From positions 1-39,307 of the forward strand of contig JAAUSZ010000014.1 of NCBI GenBank assembly GCA_012031875.1: DNA of 39,307 nucleotides. Reading direction: 5' to 3'. A program made the translations under genes and the position numbers. This DNA comes from Desulfobacula sp. (GTDB lineage Bacteria; Desulfobacterota; Desulfobacteria; Desulfobacterales; Desulfobacteraceae). Positions 28,409 through 38,649 of the stretch are shown here, piece by piece. The notes beneath the pieces were generated by a model that saw only the letters and a program-made list of their open reading frames with translations, had not been told where the DNA came from and ran no database searches. Within the stretch, counting starts at the first letter, position 1. Each line of letters begins with the position of its first letter.

Positions 28409-29570
28409 AAATAGCCCTGGTATGGCCCCTGATTACGTCAGGCGAGTCATCCGAATACTATAATGTTCAGGCTTTCGGCCTGGCCGGGGCCCTGGCGGAC
28501 AGGGGGGCCGAAGTGGCCATATTCACAGCGGCCCGCGGACAAAAAGACAAAGCCCGACACGCTGAAAGATGTGAAAAGATACTCAATTTCCATGTCCATT
28601 ATCTTCCTGCCCGGCCGACATCGTTAAGGTATCCGGTGATGCCGTCGCTTTTCAGGTCCCTGCGCAGGTTTTCCCCGGACTTGATCCAATGCGCCGAGAT
28701 ATTGTCACCAAGTACCTATATGGGGTTTCTTGCCGCCGGAATCCTGAAAAAGCCCTTCTTCATCTATCAGGGAACCTATCAATGGCCGACGCGCTTGACT
28801 CAAGCCATGGGCCTGCTGGGCCCGCTCCTGGTAAGGCCTGTTTTAAAACACTGTGCCGGCGTATTTACCAAATCCGACCAGGCCAAAGCCTTTGTCGTGA
28901 GGAGCGGCGGAAGGACCGAGATAGTGCATACCGTTCATCTGGGCTTTGACAGTCGCCCGTTTTATCCCTCGACGTCCACCTTCCTAAACGACATCGGCTG
29001 CATTCCAAAGGACCGGGCCATACTGCTCTGTGTGGGACGGCTGGTCCCTGCAAAAACCATGCGGCCATCATCAGGGCCGTTGAAAAAATCAGGATGATAA
29101 GGCCCGATGTGCTGCTTGTGATATTTGGAAGCGGTCCACTGAAAGAAGAACTGGACGCCTGTATCAAAGCCGCAGATCTGGAAAATCATGTAAAAATTAT
29201 CGATAAAAAAACAAAACAGGCCGACATGCACCTGGTTTATTCCTCGACCCGCCTGTTTCTCTCCCCTTCCCGGTATGAAATCTTCGGCATGACGGTTCTT
29301 GAGGCCATGGCCTGCGGCCTGCCGGTGATCGGTTCAAGTGTCGGAGGCATGAAAGATATCATCAGCCATGGAAAAAACGGATTGCTTATCGATCCTGAAA
29401 GTGAGGATGAAATATCAGAAGCCGTGCTCCTGCTTTTGAATACCCCTTCTCTATACCATTCCATATCCGGAAACGGGATTCAGACAAGCCGTGGCTTTTC
29501 CTGGGACAGAGTTGCAGAAAAAATGGAACTCGCTTATAAGGCAGCGATGAAATGCACCGAAACAAATTGA
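28405..29570 (+). CDS. Glycosyltransferase family 4 (one frameshift at ~29055)
   Basis: ILLCVGRLVPAK + (one A) NHAAIIRAVEKIRMIRPDVLLVIFGSGPLKEELDACIKAADL...LFLSPSRYEIFGMTVLEAMACGLPVIGSSVGGMKDII. Confidence 0.92.
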
Positions 29571-29598
29571 AACCTAATAAAATCCGGTTGGAGAAAAA

Positions 29599-30537
29599 AT
29601 GAAGCTAAAGCATCTTATCCTGGGTATCATTACATTTTTACCTGGCTTAAATAAATTCAAAGCAAAGGGAACGGGAGGGACGGGCTCCGCAAGATACTGC
29701 TATTCTGTATGGCTGCGGCATATGGTCCTGGCCAAAAAGAATGGATTAAATCCGTACCCCGAGGTCGTGGCAGAACTCGGACCGGGAGATTCATTGGGAA
29801 TCGGCATGGCCGCCTTAATCTCAGGCTGTAAACGATACTTTGCCTTTGATGTAATTGAACACTCAAATACGGAAAAAAATCTTCAAATATTTGATGAACT
29901 GGTATCTCTCTTTCAAAACAGAGCTGCTATTCCCGGAGAAGAAGAATTCCCGGAAGTCAAACCATATCTGGATGACTACAATTTTCCAGCAGACATATAT
30001 GATGAAGGCAGATTAAGCCATGCCCTGGGAAAATCACGGCTTAGAAAAATCAGAACAGCGGTCGGTCTTCCACCGGGTGCAGAATCGTTATTATCCTGTA
30101 AAACCTCTTGGTATGATGAGCATGCTCTTGAAAAAGAATCCGTGGATATGATTTATTCTCAAGCAGTTCTTGAGCATATTGATGATTTGCGGAATGCATA
30201 TAGAGCCATGAGGCTCTGGCTTAAACCAGAGGGCTATATATCCCATCAGATTGATTTTAAGAGCCACGGAACGGCCGACGAATGGAACGGCCATTGGATG
30301 TACTCGGATTTGATGTGGAAACTGATGAGGGGAAAACGGCCTTATTTAATTAACAGGGAACCCCATTCAGCCCATTTGGCCATTCTTAAAGAACAAGGAT
30401 TCAAACTCCTCTGCGACAAAAAAATCCAATCAAAATCAAATTATACCTTGGATGACCTATCCCAAAGATTCAAATCCATTACCAGCGAAGATCTGATTAC
30501 AAGCGGCGCCTTTATTCAGGCCATTAGAATTGGTTAA
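29599..30537 (+). CDS. SAM-dependent methyltransferase (class I)
   Basis: VVAELGPGDSLGIGMAALISGCKRYFAFDVIEHSN; VDMIYSQAVLEHIDDLRNAYRAMRLWLKPEGYISHQIDFKSH. Confidence 0.85.
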   Translation: MKLKHLILGIITFLPGLNKFKAKGTGGTGSARYCYSVWLRHMVLAKKNGLNPYPEVVAELGPGDSLGIGMAALISGCKRYFAFDVIEHSNTEKNLQIFDELVSLFQNRAAIPGEEEFPEVKPYLDDYNFPADIYDEGRLSHALGKSRLRKIRTAVGLPPGAESLLSCKTSWYDEHALEKESVDMIYSQAVLEHIDDLRNAYRAMRLWLKPEGYISHQIDFKSHGTADEWNGHWMYSDLMWKLMRGKRPYLINREPHSAHLAILKEQGFKLLCDKKIQSKSNYTLDDLSQRFKSITSEDLITSGAFIQAIRIG

Positions 30538-31003
30538 AATCCATATGCTTGAAAACCACAAAAACCCAAAATGGAAATCCCATAGAAAATGGGGGGCAGA
30601 AAGGCTTTATTATCTCAGCCATAATTTATTTAACATGAAGTTTAAAAAAATTTCATATGTTATCAAATACTTGAATATGATGATATTTCGAAACTTTATT
30701 CCGCCGGAGGTCAAAATTGGCAGACAGTTAGACCTGCCGCACGGCGGATTTGGTGTTGTCATGCATAAAGATACGGTAATCGGTGACGATGCCATCATCT
30801 TTCATAATGTTACCTTTGCAAACGGTGGAGCGAGGATAGGAGACAGGGTATATATTGGAACCGGAACCGTGATTGTTGGGGAGGTCAAAATCGGCAACGA
30901 TGTCGTGATTGGAGCCAATACAGTAATCAATTTTGACATTCCGGACGGCGCCACTGTGGTAGGCCAAACCGGAAGAATCATAAAAACAAAAGCCCTCTAT
31001 TAA
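30530..31003 (+). CDS. Serine acetyltransferase-like hexapeptide acyltransferase
   Basis: LDLPHGGFGVVMHKDTVIGDDAIIFHNVTFANGGARIGDRVYIGTGTVIVGEVKIGNDVVIGANTVINFDIPDGATVVGQTGRII. Confidence 0.9.
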   Translation: MVKIHMLENHKNPKWKSHRKWGAERLYYLSHNLFNMKFKKISYVIKYLNMMIFRNFIPPEVKIGRQLDLPHGGFGVVMHKDTVIGDDAIIFHNVTFANGGARIGDRVYIGTGTVIVGEVKIGNDVVIGANTVINFDIPDGATVVGQTGRIIKTKALY

Positions 31004-32010
31004 TGAATGATCCCTTTTTTATTGTCGGTAATTCCCGGAGCGGCACAACTCTGGTGTCAAGAATACTCAAAAACCACCCGGACATCCATGTCCTGAACGA
31101 AACTCATGTTTTTGATGAGTTTGCCGCTGAAAAGCATAGATTTCAAGACTTCAATGAGTCTGAGATATTCAGAATGATCAATTCCATGCTGACCATTCAG
31201 CGGAAAGACTATTACCGAAAATCAGAATATGAAGAGTATCCTGAAGAGGCCGGCGCCATCCTTGCAGCTTTCAGACAGCACCAGGATCAGACTTTCGGAG
31301 CCCTGAACAAATTGTTCTTTGATCATGAAGCTGCAAAAAAGGCAAATCAAGGTCAGGAGACCAGACCCCCAGGCATGTTTTTAATATTGACGAGATATTC
31401 TTATTGTATCCCGAAGCCAAAATCATCCACATGGTCAGGGACCCGAGGGCTGTTCTCTTTTCCCAGAAAAAAAAATGGACGTGGCCTTAGGCGGAAACAA
31501 CCTCTTTTTGAGGTCATCAGAACTTTTATCAACTACCATCCCATCACGATGTCCATTCTATGGGGCAGGGCCGTTAATGCCGGATTAAAAGCCGAGAGCC
31601 GGTACGGGCCGGAACGAGTCAAAACAATATTCTTTGAAGCATTCGTCATGACCCCTGAGGACCATACCCGAAGCCTGTGTGCGTTTATCGGGGAATCGTT
31701 TTATCCGGGAATGACAGAGGTCGATGTTGAGCTTTCAGCCTCTTCCGAAAACGAAGGCAAAAAGGGGGTTGCAAGCGCCATCGCAGACCAGTGGAAAAAC
31801 AAGCTTTCGGGGACCGAGACCTTTTTCTGTGAAAAATACGCCGGTGAGACGATGCTAAAGACCGGGTATACACTGACCGGGGCAAATCCAAACAGGCTCC
31901 TTTGGGCGGGCTATTTGGCCTGGCTGCCGCTTCACCTCGGAATCTCTTTTTTAATGAATCTCACCCGGATGGGCAATCCAGTCCAGTATATTGCCAAACG
32001 TTTCTTTTAA
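31003..32010 (+). CDS. PAPS-dependent sulfotransferase family protein (two compensating indels hide the 3'-phosphate-binding motif)
   Basis: 5'-phosphosulfate loop FFIVGNSRSGTTLVSRILKNHPDIHVLNE; alternate frame at ~31365-31480 reads QTPRHVFNIDEIFLLYPEAKIIHMVRDPRAVLFSQKKKW; original frame resumes FEVIRTFINYHPITMSILWGRAVNAG. Confidence 0.87.
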   Translation: MNDPFFIVGNSRSGTTLVSRILKNHPDIHVLNETHVFDEFAAEKHRFQDFNESEIFRMINSMLTIQRKDYYRKSEYEEYPEEAGAILAAFRQHQDQTFGALNKLFFDHEAAKKANQGQETRPPGMFLILTRYSYCIPKPKSSTWSGTRGLFSFPRKKNGRGLRRKQPLFEVIRTFINYHPITMSILWGRAVNAGLKAESRYGPERVKTIFFEAFVMTPEDHTRSLCAFIGESFYPGMTEVDVELSASSENEGKKGVASAIADQWKNKLSGTETFFCEKYAGETMLKTGYTLTGANPNRLLWAGYLAWLPLHLGISFLMNLTRMGNPVQYIAKRFF

Positions 32011-32018
32011 TTTAAACC

Positions 32019-33251
32019 ATGAATCTGTTGTTTCTCAATAACTACAATTATCTTCGCGGCGGGTCGGAACAGGTCTATTTTGGAGAAATGGATCTGTTGA
32101 CATCCCAGGGGCATGAAGTCAGGGCCTTTGCACGGAAAACGCCCATGGACCTGCCCTCGGAACTATCCGGATTTTTCCCGGAGGATATGAAAACAGACCG
32201 TTTGAATCTCGGTTTCGGAGCTTTCCGGACTTTAAAGGAAATCATTTATTCCTCCGAGGCAAAGAGATGCCTTGGGCGCGCACTGGAGACCTTTACCCCG
32301 GATATCGCCCACGCCCATAATATTTATGGCAGACTCACCACATCCGTCCTTGACCTCTTGAGCAGAAACGGAATTCCTGCCGTGATGACGCTTCATGACT
32401 ACAAACTGGTCTGCCCAAGTTACAAACTCATGGCAGGCGGCAAGGTCTGTGAGGACTGCAAGGGAAGAAACTATTCCGCCGCCGTGCGGAACCGTTGCCA
32501 CAAAAACAGCAGAGCTGCCTCTGCCGTTTATTCGTTTGAATCCTGGTTCAATGATGTTTTCAAAAAATATGATAAAAATATCGCGTTCTTTATTTCTCCA
32601 AGCCGGTTTCTGAAATCCAAACTGATGGAATTCGGCTATCCGGAAGACAAAATTGTTTATATTCCCAACTATATTGAATCGGAAAAATTTCTGCCCAGGT
32701 ATGAGGGCGAAGACTACCTTGTTTATATCGGGAGGCTCTCTGCGGAAAAAGGCATCTCCACCCTGCTCAAAGCCTTTAAAACCCTTAAGGCCGAAAGCAC
32801 AAAGCTGGTGATTGCCGGAGACGGTCCCATGAGGGCGGAGCTTGAGGCCATGGCCGGTCAGGACGGCCGGATCCGGTTCTTGGGGTATCTTTCCGGCCAG
32901 GCCCTTTCAGATGTGACAAGAAACGCGAGGGCCGTGGTGATCCCTTCGGAATGGTATGAAAATGCACCCATCTCCGTACTTGAAGCCTTTGCCTTTGGAA
33001 AGCCGGTAATCGGCGCCCGGATCGGGGGGATTCCGGAGATGGTGGATGAATACAAAAACGGCCTTTTGTTTGAATCCGGAGAGGACGAAGCCCTTGCTGA
33101 AAAATTGAACGAGTTTTTATGTTATCCAGAGAAAACGGTTGCTGAAATGGGGCGGGCGGGCCGAAAAAAAGCAGAAACAGAATACAGCCGGGCGCTGCAT
33201 TACGAAAAGCTGGTTCAGGTCTATGCGCATGCGATGCGGGTGAATGGCTGA
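32019..33251 (+). CDS. Glycosyltransferase family 4
   Basis: MNLLFLNNYNYLRGGSEQVYFGEMDLLTSQGHEVRAFA; DYLVYIGRLSAEKGISTLLKAFKTL; PISVLEAFAFGKPVIGARIGGIPEMVDEYKNGLLF. Confidence 0.93.
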   Translation: MNLLFLNNYNYLRGGSEQVYFGEMDLLTSQGHEVRAFARKTPMDLPSELSGFFPEDMKTDRLNLGFGAFRTLKEIIYSSEAKRCLGRALETFTPDIAHAHNIYGRLTTSVLDLLSRNGIPAVMTLHDYKLVCPSYKLMAGGKVCEDCKGRNYSAAVRNRCHKNSRAASAVYSFESWFNDVFKKYDKNIAFFISPSRFLKSKLMEFGYPEDKIVYIPNYIESEKFLPRYEGEDYLVYIGRLSAEKGISTLLKAFKTLKAESTKLVIAGDGPMRAELEAMAGQDGRIRFLGYLSGQALSDVTRNARAVVIPSEWYENAPISVLEAFAFGKPVIGARIGGIPEMVDEYKNGLLFESGEDEALAEKLNEFLCYPEKTVAEMGRAGRKKAETEYSRALHYEKLVQVYAHAMRVNG

Positions 33252-34358
33252 ATCCGGGATGAAAATCGCATTTTTGGCCGTAAAAGGCATTCCCATTGGC
33301 GGGGGCATTGAAAAGCTCACCGAGGAAATCGGGATCCGGCTGGTGAAAAAAGGCCATGAGGTGGTGGTCTATGCCAGCCGGGACTATGGGACAACAGACT
33401 GCACTTACAACGGCATGCAGATCCGGACGGTGCCCTCCGTTAACACCAAGAGCTTTCATAAGCTGTCCATCTGCTTTAACGCCACCCTGGATGTGCTGAA
33501 AAAAAGGGATGCAGATATTGTTCATGTCCATGCCATCGGGCCTTCCCTGTTTTCCATATTTCCGAGAATGGTGGGCATACCCACCGTGGTTCAGACCCAC
33601 GGCATTGAATGGCAGCGGGACAAATGGGGGTTTGCGGGAAGAACCTTTTTAAAGCTCAGTGATTATACGGCGGTTTATTTTCCCAATGCAACGACTGCGG
33701 TGTCAAAGGTTCAGAAACAGTATTTTGAAGAAAAATACGGCTGCACGGTTGGGTATATCCCCACGGGCGTAAACCGGGTGGAGTACCGAAGCCCGGATAA
33801 AATTCGTAAACTGGGTTTGGAAAAGGACCGGTATATCCTTTTGCGGCAAGGCTGGTGGCTGAAAAAGGACCCCATTTTCTGATCAGGGCCTTCCGGGATC
33901 TGGATACGGATATGAAGCTGGTAATTGCCGGGGATGCGGCCCATGCAGAAAACTTCAAGGCCGAACTCCGGGACCTGGCCGGAGATGACGGCCGGATTCT
34001 CTTTCCCGGCTTTGTGACGGGCCGGCTTTTGGAGGAGCTGTTCAGCAATGCCTATGTGTTCTGCCTGCCGTCCACCCTGGAAGGGCTGCCCATTGCCCTG
34101 CTGGAAGCCATGAGTTACGGGAACTGCTGTCTGGCCAGTGATATCCCGGAAAACCGGGAGGCGGTTGAAGATTTCGGATTTACCTTCAGAAACAGGGATG
34201 TGGAGGATTTACGGGAAAAGCTGCTCAATTTGATTGAACAGCCGGAACAGGTGGAAGAAAAAAAGAAAACCGCAAGACACCATGTCCTGAAGCATTATTC
34301 CTGGGACACGATCACAGACCGGATGGAAGCCTTATATCTTTCCATCCTCGGGAGATAA
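33244..34358 (+). CDS. Glycosyltransferase family 4 (one frameshift at ~33842)
   Basis: MKIAFLAVKGIPIGGGIEKLTEEIGIRLVKKGHEVVVYASRDYG; +1 T restores ARLVAEKGPHFLIRAFRDLDTDMKLVIAGDAAH...FCLPSTLEGLPIALLEAMSYGNCCLASDIPENREAV. Confidence 0.93.
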
Positions 34359-34359
34359 A

Positions 34360-35408
34360 ATGGAAGCCTCTGTTATTACGACTTTTCGCTGCCCCATGCG
34401 GTGCAGCATGTGCGATATCTGGAACAATCCCACAGACCCTCAAAAGGAGATCACGGCCAGGGATCTTGAACGCATGCCCCTGGTGAATGTTACAAACATT
34501 ACCGGAGGCGAACCCTTGATCCGGGAGGATCTGGCCGAGCTGGTGGAGGTGATTTTCAAAAAATCCAAGCGGGTGTGCATTTCCACCAGCGGGTTCTATA
34601 CGGAACGAATTTTTTCACTGGCGGAAAGATTCCCGGCCCTGGGGTTCCGGGTGTCCCTGGAAGGGTTGTCTGAGAAAAATGATGAGCTGAGGGGACGGCC
34701 GGGGGGGTTTGACCGGGGGCTCCGGACCCTGCTGGGGCTCCGGGAAATGGGCAGAAAGGATGTGGGATTCGGGATCACGGTGTCCAATAATAATTCCAAC
34801 GATATGATCTGGCTCTATGAATTGTCCCGGCAGCTCGGAATGGAATTTGCCACGGCAGCCTTTCACAATTCATTTTATTTCCACAAGGAGGATAATAGCA
34901 TTACCAATAAGGAAGAAGTCATCGGGAATTTCCAGGTTCTCATTGAAAAGCTGCTGAAAGAGAACAAGCCCAAATCCTGGTTCCGGGCTTTTTTTAATCT
35001 CGGGCTCATCAATTATATCCGGGGCAACCGGCGGATGCTGCCCTGCGAGGCCGGAACCGAAAATTTTTTATTGACCCCTACGGCGAAATCCTGCCCTGCA
35101 ACGGCATGGAAAAAAAATACTGGTTTGAGAGTTTCGGGAATATCCGGGAAAAAAGCTTTGAAGAGGCCTGGCAGGGGCCCCAGGCCCAAAGGGTGAGGGC
35201 CTTGGTGTCCAAATGTCCGAAAAACTGCTGGATGATCGGCTCGGCCTCGCCGGTCATGAAAAAATATATCCGTCACCCTTTGAAATGGGTGATCATGAAT
35301 AAAATCAAGAGTCTGTCCGGCGGCGGGGTTAATATTAACGATATCCCCTGGTATGATGTGGGGCAAGACCCGGAACAGGGCAAATTAAGGGAGAGTGTAT
35401 CCATATGA
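34360..35408 (+). CDS. Radical SAM protein with SPASM-like C-terminus (one frameshift at ~35065)
   Basis: FRCPMRCSMCDIW (CxxxCxxC), NITGGEPLIREDL; restored C-terminus NFFIDPYGEILPCNGMEKKYWFESFGNIREKSFEEAWQG...VSKCPKNCWMIG. Confidence 0.9.
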
Positions 35409-36952
35409 AAGGTTTGAATCCTGCGGTCCAGGCTGTTATCCTGGCCCTTGCCTTTGTGGGGGCCTATTATGTGCCCTTCAGTTCCCTTTATCATACCTGG
35501 ATGACCAATGACGATTATTCCTACGGCCTGCTCATCCCCCTGATCTCCCTTTATTTTTTGTGGGAAAAGAAAAAGAGTCTGATGGCCGTCCCCATCCGGC
35601 CTTACTGGCCGGCCCTGCCGGTGCTGATCCTGTTTGTGATGGTCTCCATCTACGGCATCCTGGGGTCCAGCGGCCATATATCAAGACCGGCTCTGCCGGT
35701 TCTGATTGTTTTATTTGCCCTGTTCTGCTTTGGGTGGAATCTGTTTAAGAAAGCGGCTCTTCCCCTGTGCTTCCTGGTATTCATGATTCCATTGCCGACA
35801 GTTCTGGACAGGACCATCGGCGTTTACCTGAAAAGCATCTCGTCTGAACTGGGCGGGCTTTTTTTGAGAATTCTGGGCTATTCGGTTCATGTCAGCGGCA
35901 ATGTGATCGATCTCGGCGTGACCCAGCTTCAGGTGGTGGATGCATGCAGCGGGCTCAGGTTCTTATTTCCCCTGGTTGCCCTGGGTGTGGTGTACGGTTA
36001 TTTTTTTGAGCGGGTTTTGTGGAAACGGGTGGCCTGTGTTCTGATCACCGTACCCATTGCCATCCTGACCAATGTCCTGAGAATCGGGATTGCGGGCATC
36101 CTGACCTATAATTTCGGTTCCGGCATGGCTGAAGGCTTTTTCCACGATTTCCAGGGCTGGGCCATTTTCATGGCCTCCCTGGTTTTTCTCTTCATTTTCA
36201 GCTTGTTTTTGCGTCTTTTTTCAGCCAAGCCAAAGGATTTCCGGAAAGAGTCGGGCTTTTCAGGACTGGGCATAAAGAATAAAAACAATACCCTTGCGTT
36301 TGGTGTGTCAATGCTCCTTCTACTGGCTGTGGCCGTACTGACCTTTAATACAAAGGCCCTGCCGCCGGTGAAGATCAAAGGCGGCGTGGAAAGTTTTCCC
36401 GTCGCCTTCAGCGGATGGACCGGTAAATCAAGCCTGGTGAGCCCTGAAATCATCGAAGCATCCGGGGCTGAAGAATCATTTAATGCCGTATATCAGGATA
36501 ATGCCGGGCAGGCCATTTCCCTTTATATGGGATACCGGAGTACGGCCTTTCTGGAGAATGAGAATTTTTTTCACAGCCCCACGGTCTGCCTGCCGTCTTC
36601 GGGCTGGAAAACCATCAGCAATTCCAAATATATCATTAACGCCGTACCCGTGTTCGGCAGCCTGGCGGTAACGGAAATGGTGATGGAATCCATGGGCGAA
36701 AAACAACTGGTGTATTTCTGGTTCCAGACCAAGGACAAGGCCACCCATGACAAGAACATCAACCGGTTCCACCTGGCTTTGCATGCCATTCAAAAAGACA
36801 ATACCCATGATCTTTTCATCCGGCCCATTACCATGATTGGAAAACAGGAGTCCATTGAAATTGCAAGACAGCGGATGGATGGATTTGTAAGAGAAATGAT
36901 GGCCACCCTGGACACCTTTTTAAAGGAAAACCAGTTCGAGGAACCGGGTTAA
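35405..36952 (+). CDS. xrtD: Exosortase-EpsI fusion, XrtD (VPLPA-CTERM-specific) type
   Basis: Multi-TM N-terminus with DACSGLRFLFPLVALG, VPIAILTNVLRIGIAGI, GMAEGFFHDFQGW; C-terminal EpsI-like domain PVAFSGWTGKSS...LYMGYRSTAFLENENFFHSPTVCLPSSGWKT; exosortase+EpsI architecture. Confidence 0.85.
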   Translation: MKGLNPAVQAVILALAFVGAYYVPFSSLYHTWMTNDDYSYGLLIPLISLYFLWEKKKSLMAVPIRPYWPALPVLILFVMVSIYGILGSSGHISRPALPVLIVLFALFCFGWNLFKKAALPLCFLVFMIPLPTVLDRTIGVYLKSISSELGGLFLRILGYSVHVSGNVIDLGVTQLQVVDACSGLRFLFPLVALGVVYGYFFERVLWKRVACVLITVPIAILTNVLRIGIAGILTYNFGSGMAEGFFHDFQGWAIFMASLVFLFIFSLFLRLFSAKPKDFRKESGFSGLGIKNKNNTLAFGVSMLLLLAVAVLTFNTKALPPVKIKGGVESFPVAFSGWTGKSSLVSPEIIEASGAEESFNAVYQDNAGQAISLYMGYRSTAFLENENFFHSPTVCLPSSGWKTISNSKYIINAVPVFGSLAVTEMVMESMGEKQLVYFWFQTKDKATHDKNINRFHLALHAIQKDNTHDLFIRPITMIGKQESIEIARQRMDGFVREMMATLDTFLKENQFEEPG

Positions 36953-36971
36953 CGTCTGAAAAGAAATAACC

Positions 36972-38612
36972 ATGCAACTGTTTACGGTTTTCATTCTTTC
37001 TTTGTTTCTGACCCTTGCCCTGGTGCCGGTATTCCGGCGCCTGGCCTTCAGGATGAATATCGTGGATGTGCCGGACGAGCGAAAGGTCCATGTGCTTCCC
37101 ATGCCCAAGACCGGGGGGATTTCCATGGCCGTGGGCGCCTTTATTCCCTTTTTCCTCTGGGTTCCCAAAGATGATTTTGTCAGTGCGGTTTTCATCGGGT
37201 CCATGATTATTGTCTTTTCCGGACTGGCCGACGATATCCGGCCCCTGGCGTCCTGGCAGAAGCTGCTTCCCCAGGTTGCGGCGGCCCTTCTGGTCATTTT
37301 CTGGGGAGGGGTCAGGATACGGTATACCGGCCTTTACGGAGTTGAGGAGACGGCTTTGCCGGAAGCGGTTTCCGTTGTTCTGACGCTTTTTGTCATCATC
37401 GGCGTGACCAATGCCATCAATCTTTCCGACGGCCTGGACGGGCTGGCCGGGGGGATTTCCATGCTCAGCTTTGTGATGATGGCCTTCCTGGCCTTCCAGT
37501 GCGAAACCATGTCCGTGGCCCTGGTGTCCATTGCCATGGTGGGCGCCATTGCCGGGTTTCTGCGGTTTAACACCCATCCGGCGGTCCTGTTCATGGGGGA
37601 TGCCGGAAGCCAGCTTCTGGGGTTTCTGGCCGTGGTCTTTGCCCTGGTCCTGACCCAGGGCAACACCCCCTATTCCAGGGTATTGTCCCTGACCCTCATC
37701 GGTTTTCCCATCCTGGACACCCTCATGGTGATGGTGGAGCGCATGGCCAAGGGCCGCTCCCCCTTTAAGGCCGATAAAAACCATTTTCACCACCGGCTGC
37801 TCCGGCTGGGGTTTTCCCATGCCGAAGCCGTGCTGATCATCTATCTTCTCCAGGCCTGTTTTCTGTCCCTGGCCTTTATCTTCCGGTTTTACGAGGGCTG
37901 GGTCCATGTCCTGATCTTCGGGTTTTTCTCGGTCACCATTCTTTCCCTGTTCTTCTATGCCCATCAAACCGGGTGGCGGGTGACCCCGGACCCCGGGGCC
38001 CTGTCGGTCCGGAAAAAATGGGTCAAGGCTGTAAAAGACCGTAAAATTTTTATCCGGACCTGTTTTGGTGCAGCCAGATACGGCCTGCCGGTCCTTTTGG
38101 CGGCCCAGTGCGCCATTCCTGAATCCATTCCCAGGTCCATGGCTGCTGCGGCCCTGGTGCCGGCCGGCCTGCTGGGGTTCCTGCCCCTTATCCCCCAGCG
38201 GTTTCAGAAGGCCGTGCTCAGATCGGTCATCTGCCTGATGATCCCCCTGATTCTGTATCTGACGGAGATGAACCCGGGACCCTGGTTCACCCGGAATTTT
38301 TACCACCTGAATATCCTGGCCCATGTGGGACTGGTGATATCGGTGCTGCTGACCATGAGGCTGACCCGGCGGCGGAAGGGCTTCAAGCTGACCACCATGG
38401 ACATCCTGGTCTTCATCGTGATCCTGGTCTTTCCCAATCTGCCGACCACTCATTTTGAGGCCTTTGGGGCCGGGGCCGCTTTGGCCAGGGCCCTGGTTCT
38501 TTTCTTCAGCTTTGATGTGCTCCTCGGAGAATTCAGGGAGGAAACGGGGTTCATGGCCCGGTCCTGCATGGCGGTCCTGTCGGTGTTCATCCTCAGGGGT
38601 TTTTTCGGATAA
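36972..38612 (+). CDS. Polyprenyl-phosphate sugar-1-phosphate transferase (MraY/WecA family) with extended C-terminal membrane domain
   Basis: NIVDVPDERKVHVLPMPKTGGISM; GLADDIRPLASWQKLLPQ; TNAINLSDGLDGLAGG; MGDAGSQLLGF; PFKADKNHFHHRLLRLGFSH. Confidence 0.95.
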   Translation: MQLFTVFILSLFLTLALVPVFRRLAFRMNIVDVPDERKVHVLPMPKTGGISMAVGAFIPFFLWVPKDDFVSAVFIGSMIIVFSGLADDIRPLASWQKLLPQVAAALLVIFWGGVRIRYTGLYGVEETALPEAVSVVLTLFVIIGVTNAINLSDGLDGLAGGISMLSFVMMAFLAFQCETMSVALVSIAMVGAIAGFLRFNTHPAVLFMGDAGSQLLGFLAVVFALVLTQGNTPYSRVLSLTLIGFPILDTLMVMVERMAKGRSPFKADKNHFHHRLLRLGFSHAEAVLIIYLLQACFLSLAFIFRFYEGWVHVLIFGFFSVTILSLFFYAHQTGWRVTPDPGALSVRKKWVKAVKDRKIFIRTCFGAARYGLPVLLAAQCAIPESIPRSMAAAALVPAGLLGFLPLIPQRFQKAVLRSVICLMIPLILYLTEMNPGPWFTRNFYHLNILAHVGLVISVLLTMRLTRRRKGFKLTTMDILVFIVILVFPNLPTTHFEAFGAGAALARALVLFFSFDVLLGEFREETGFMARSCMAVLSVFILRGFFG

Positions 38613-38649
38613 AACAATAAACAGACAAGAATAAAAAAAGGAGTCCTGT

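Noticed and set aside
32785-33600. 271-aa minus-strand ORF
   Set aside because: Antisense to two overlapping GT4 genes; no coherent domain.
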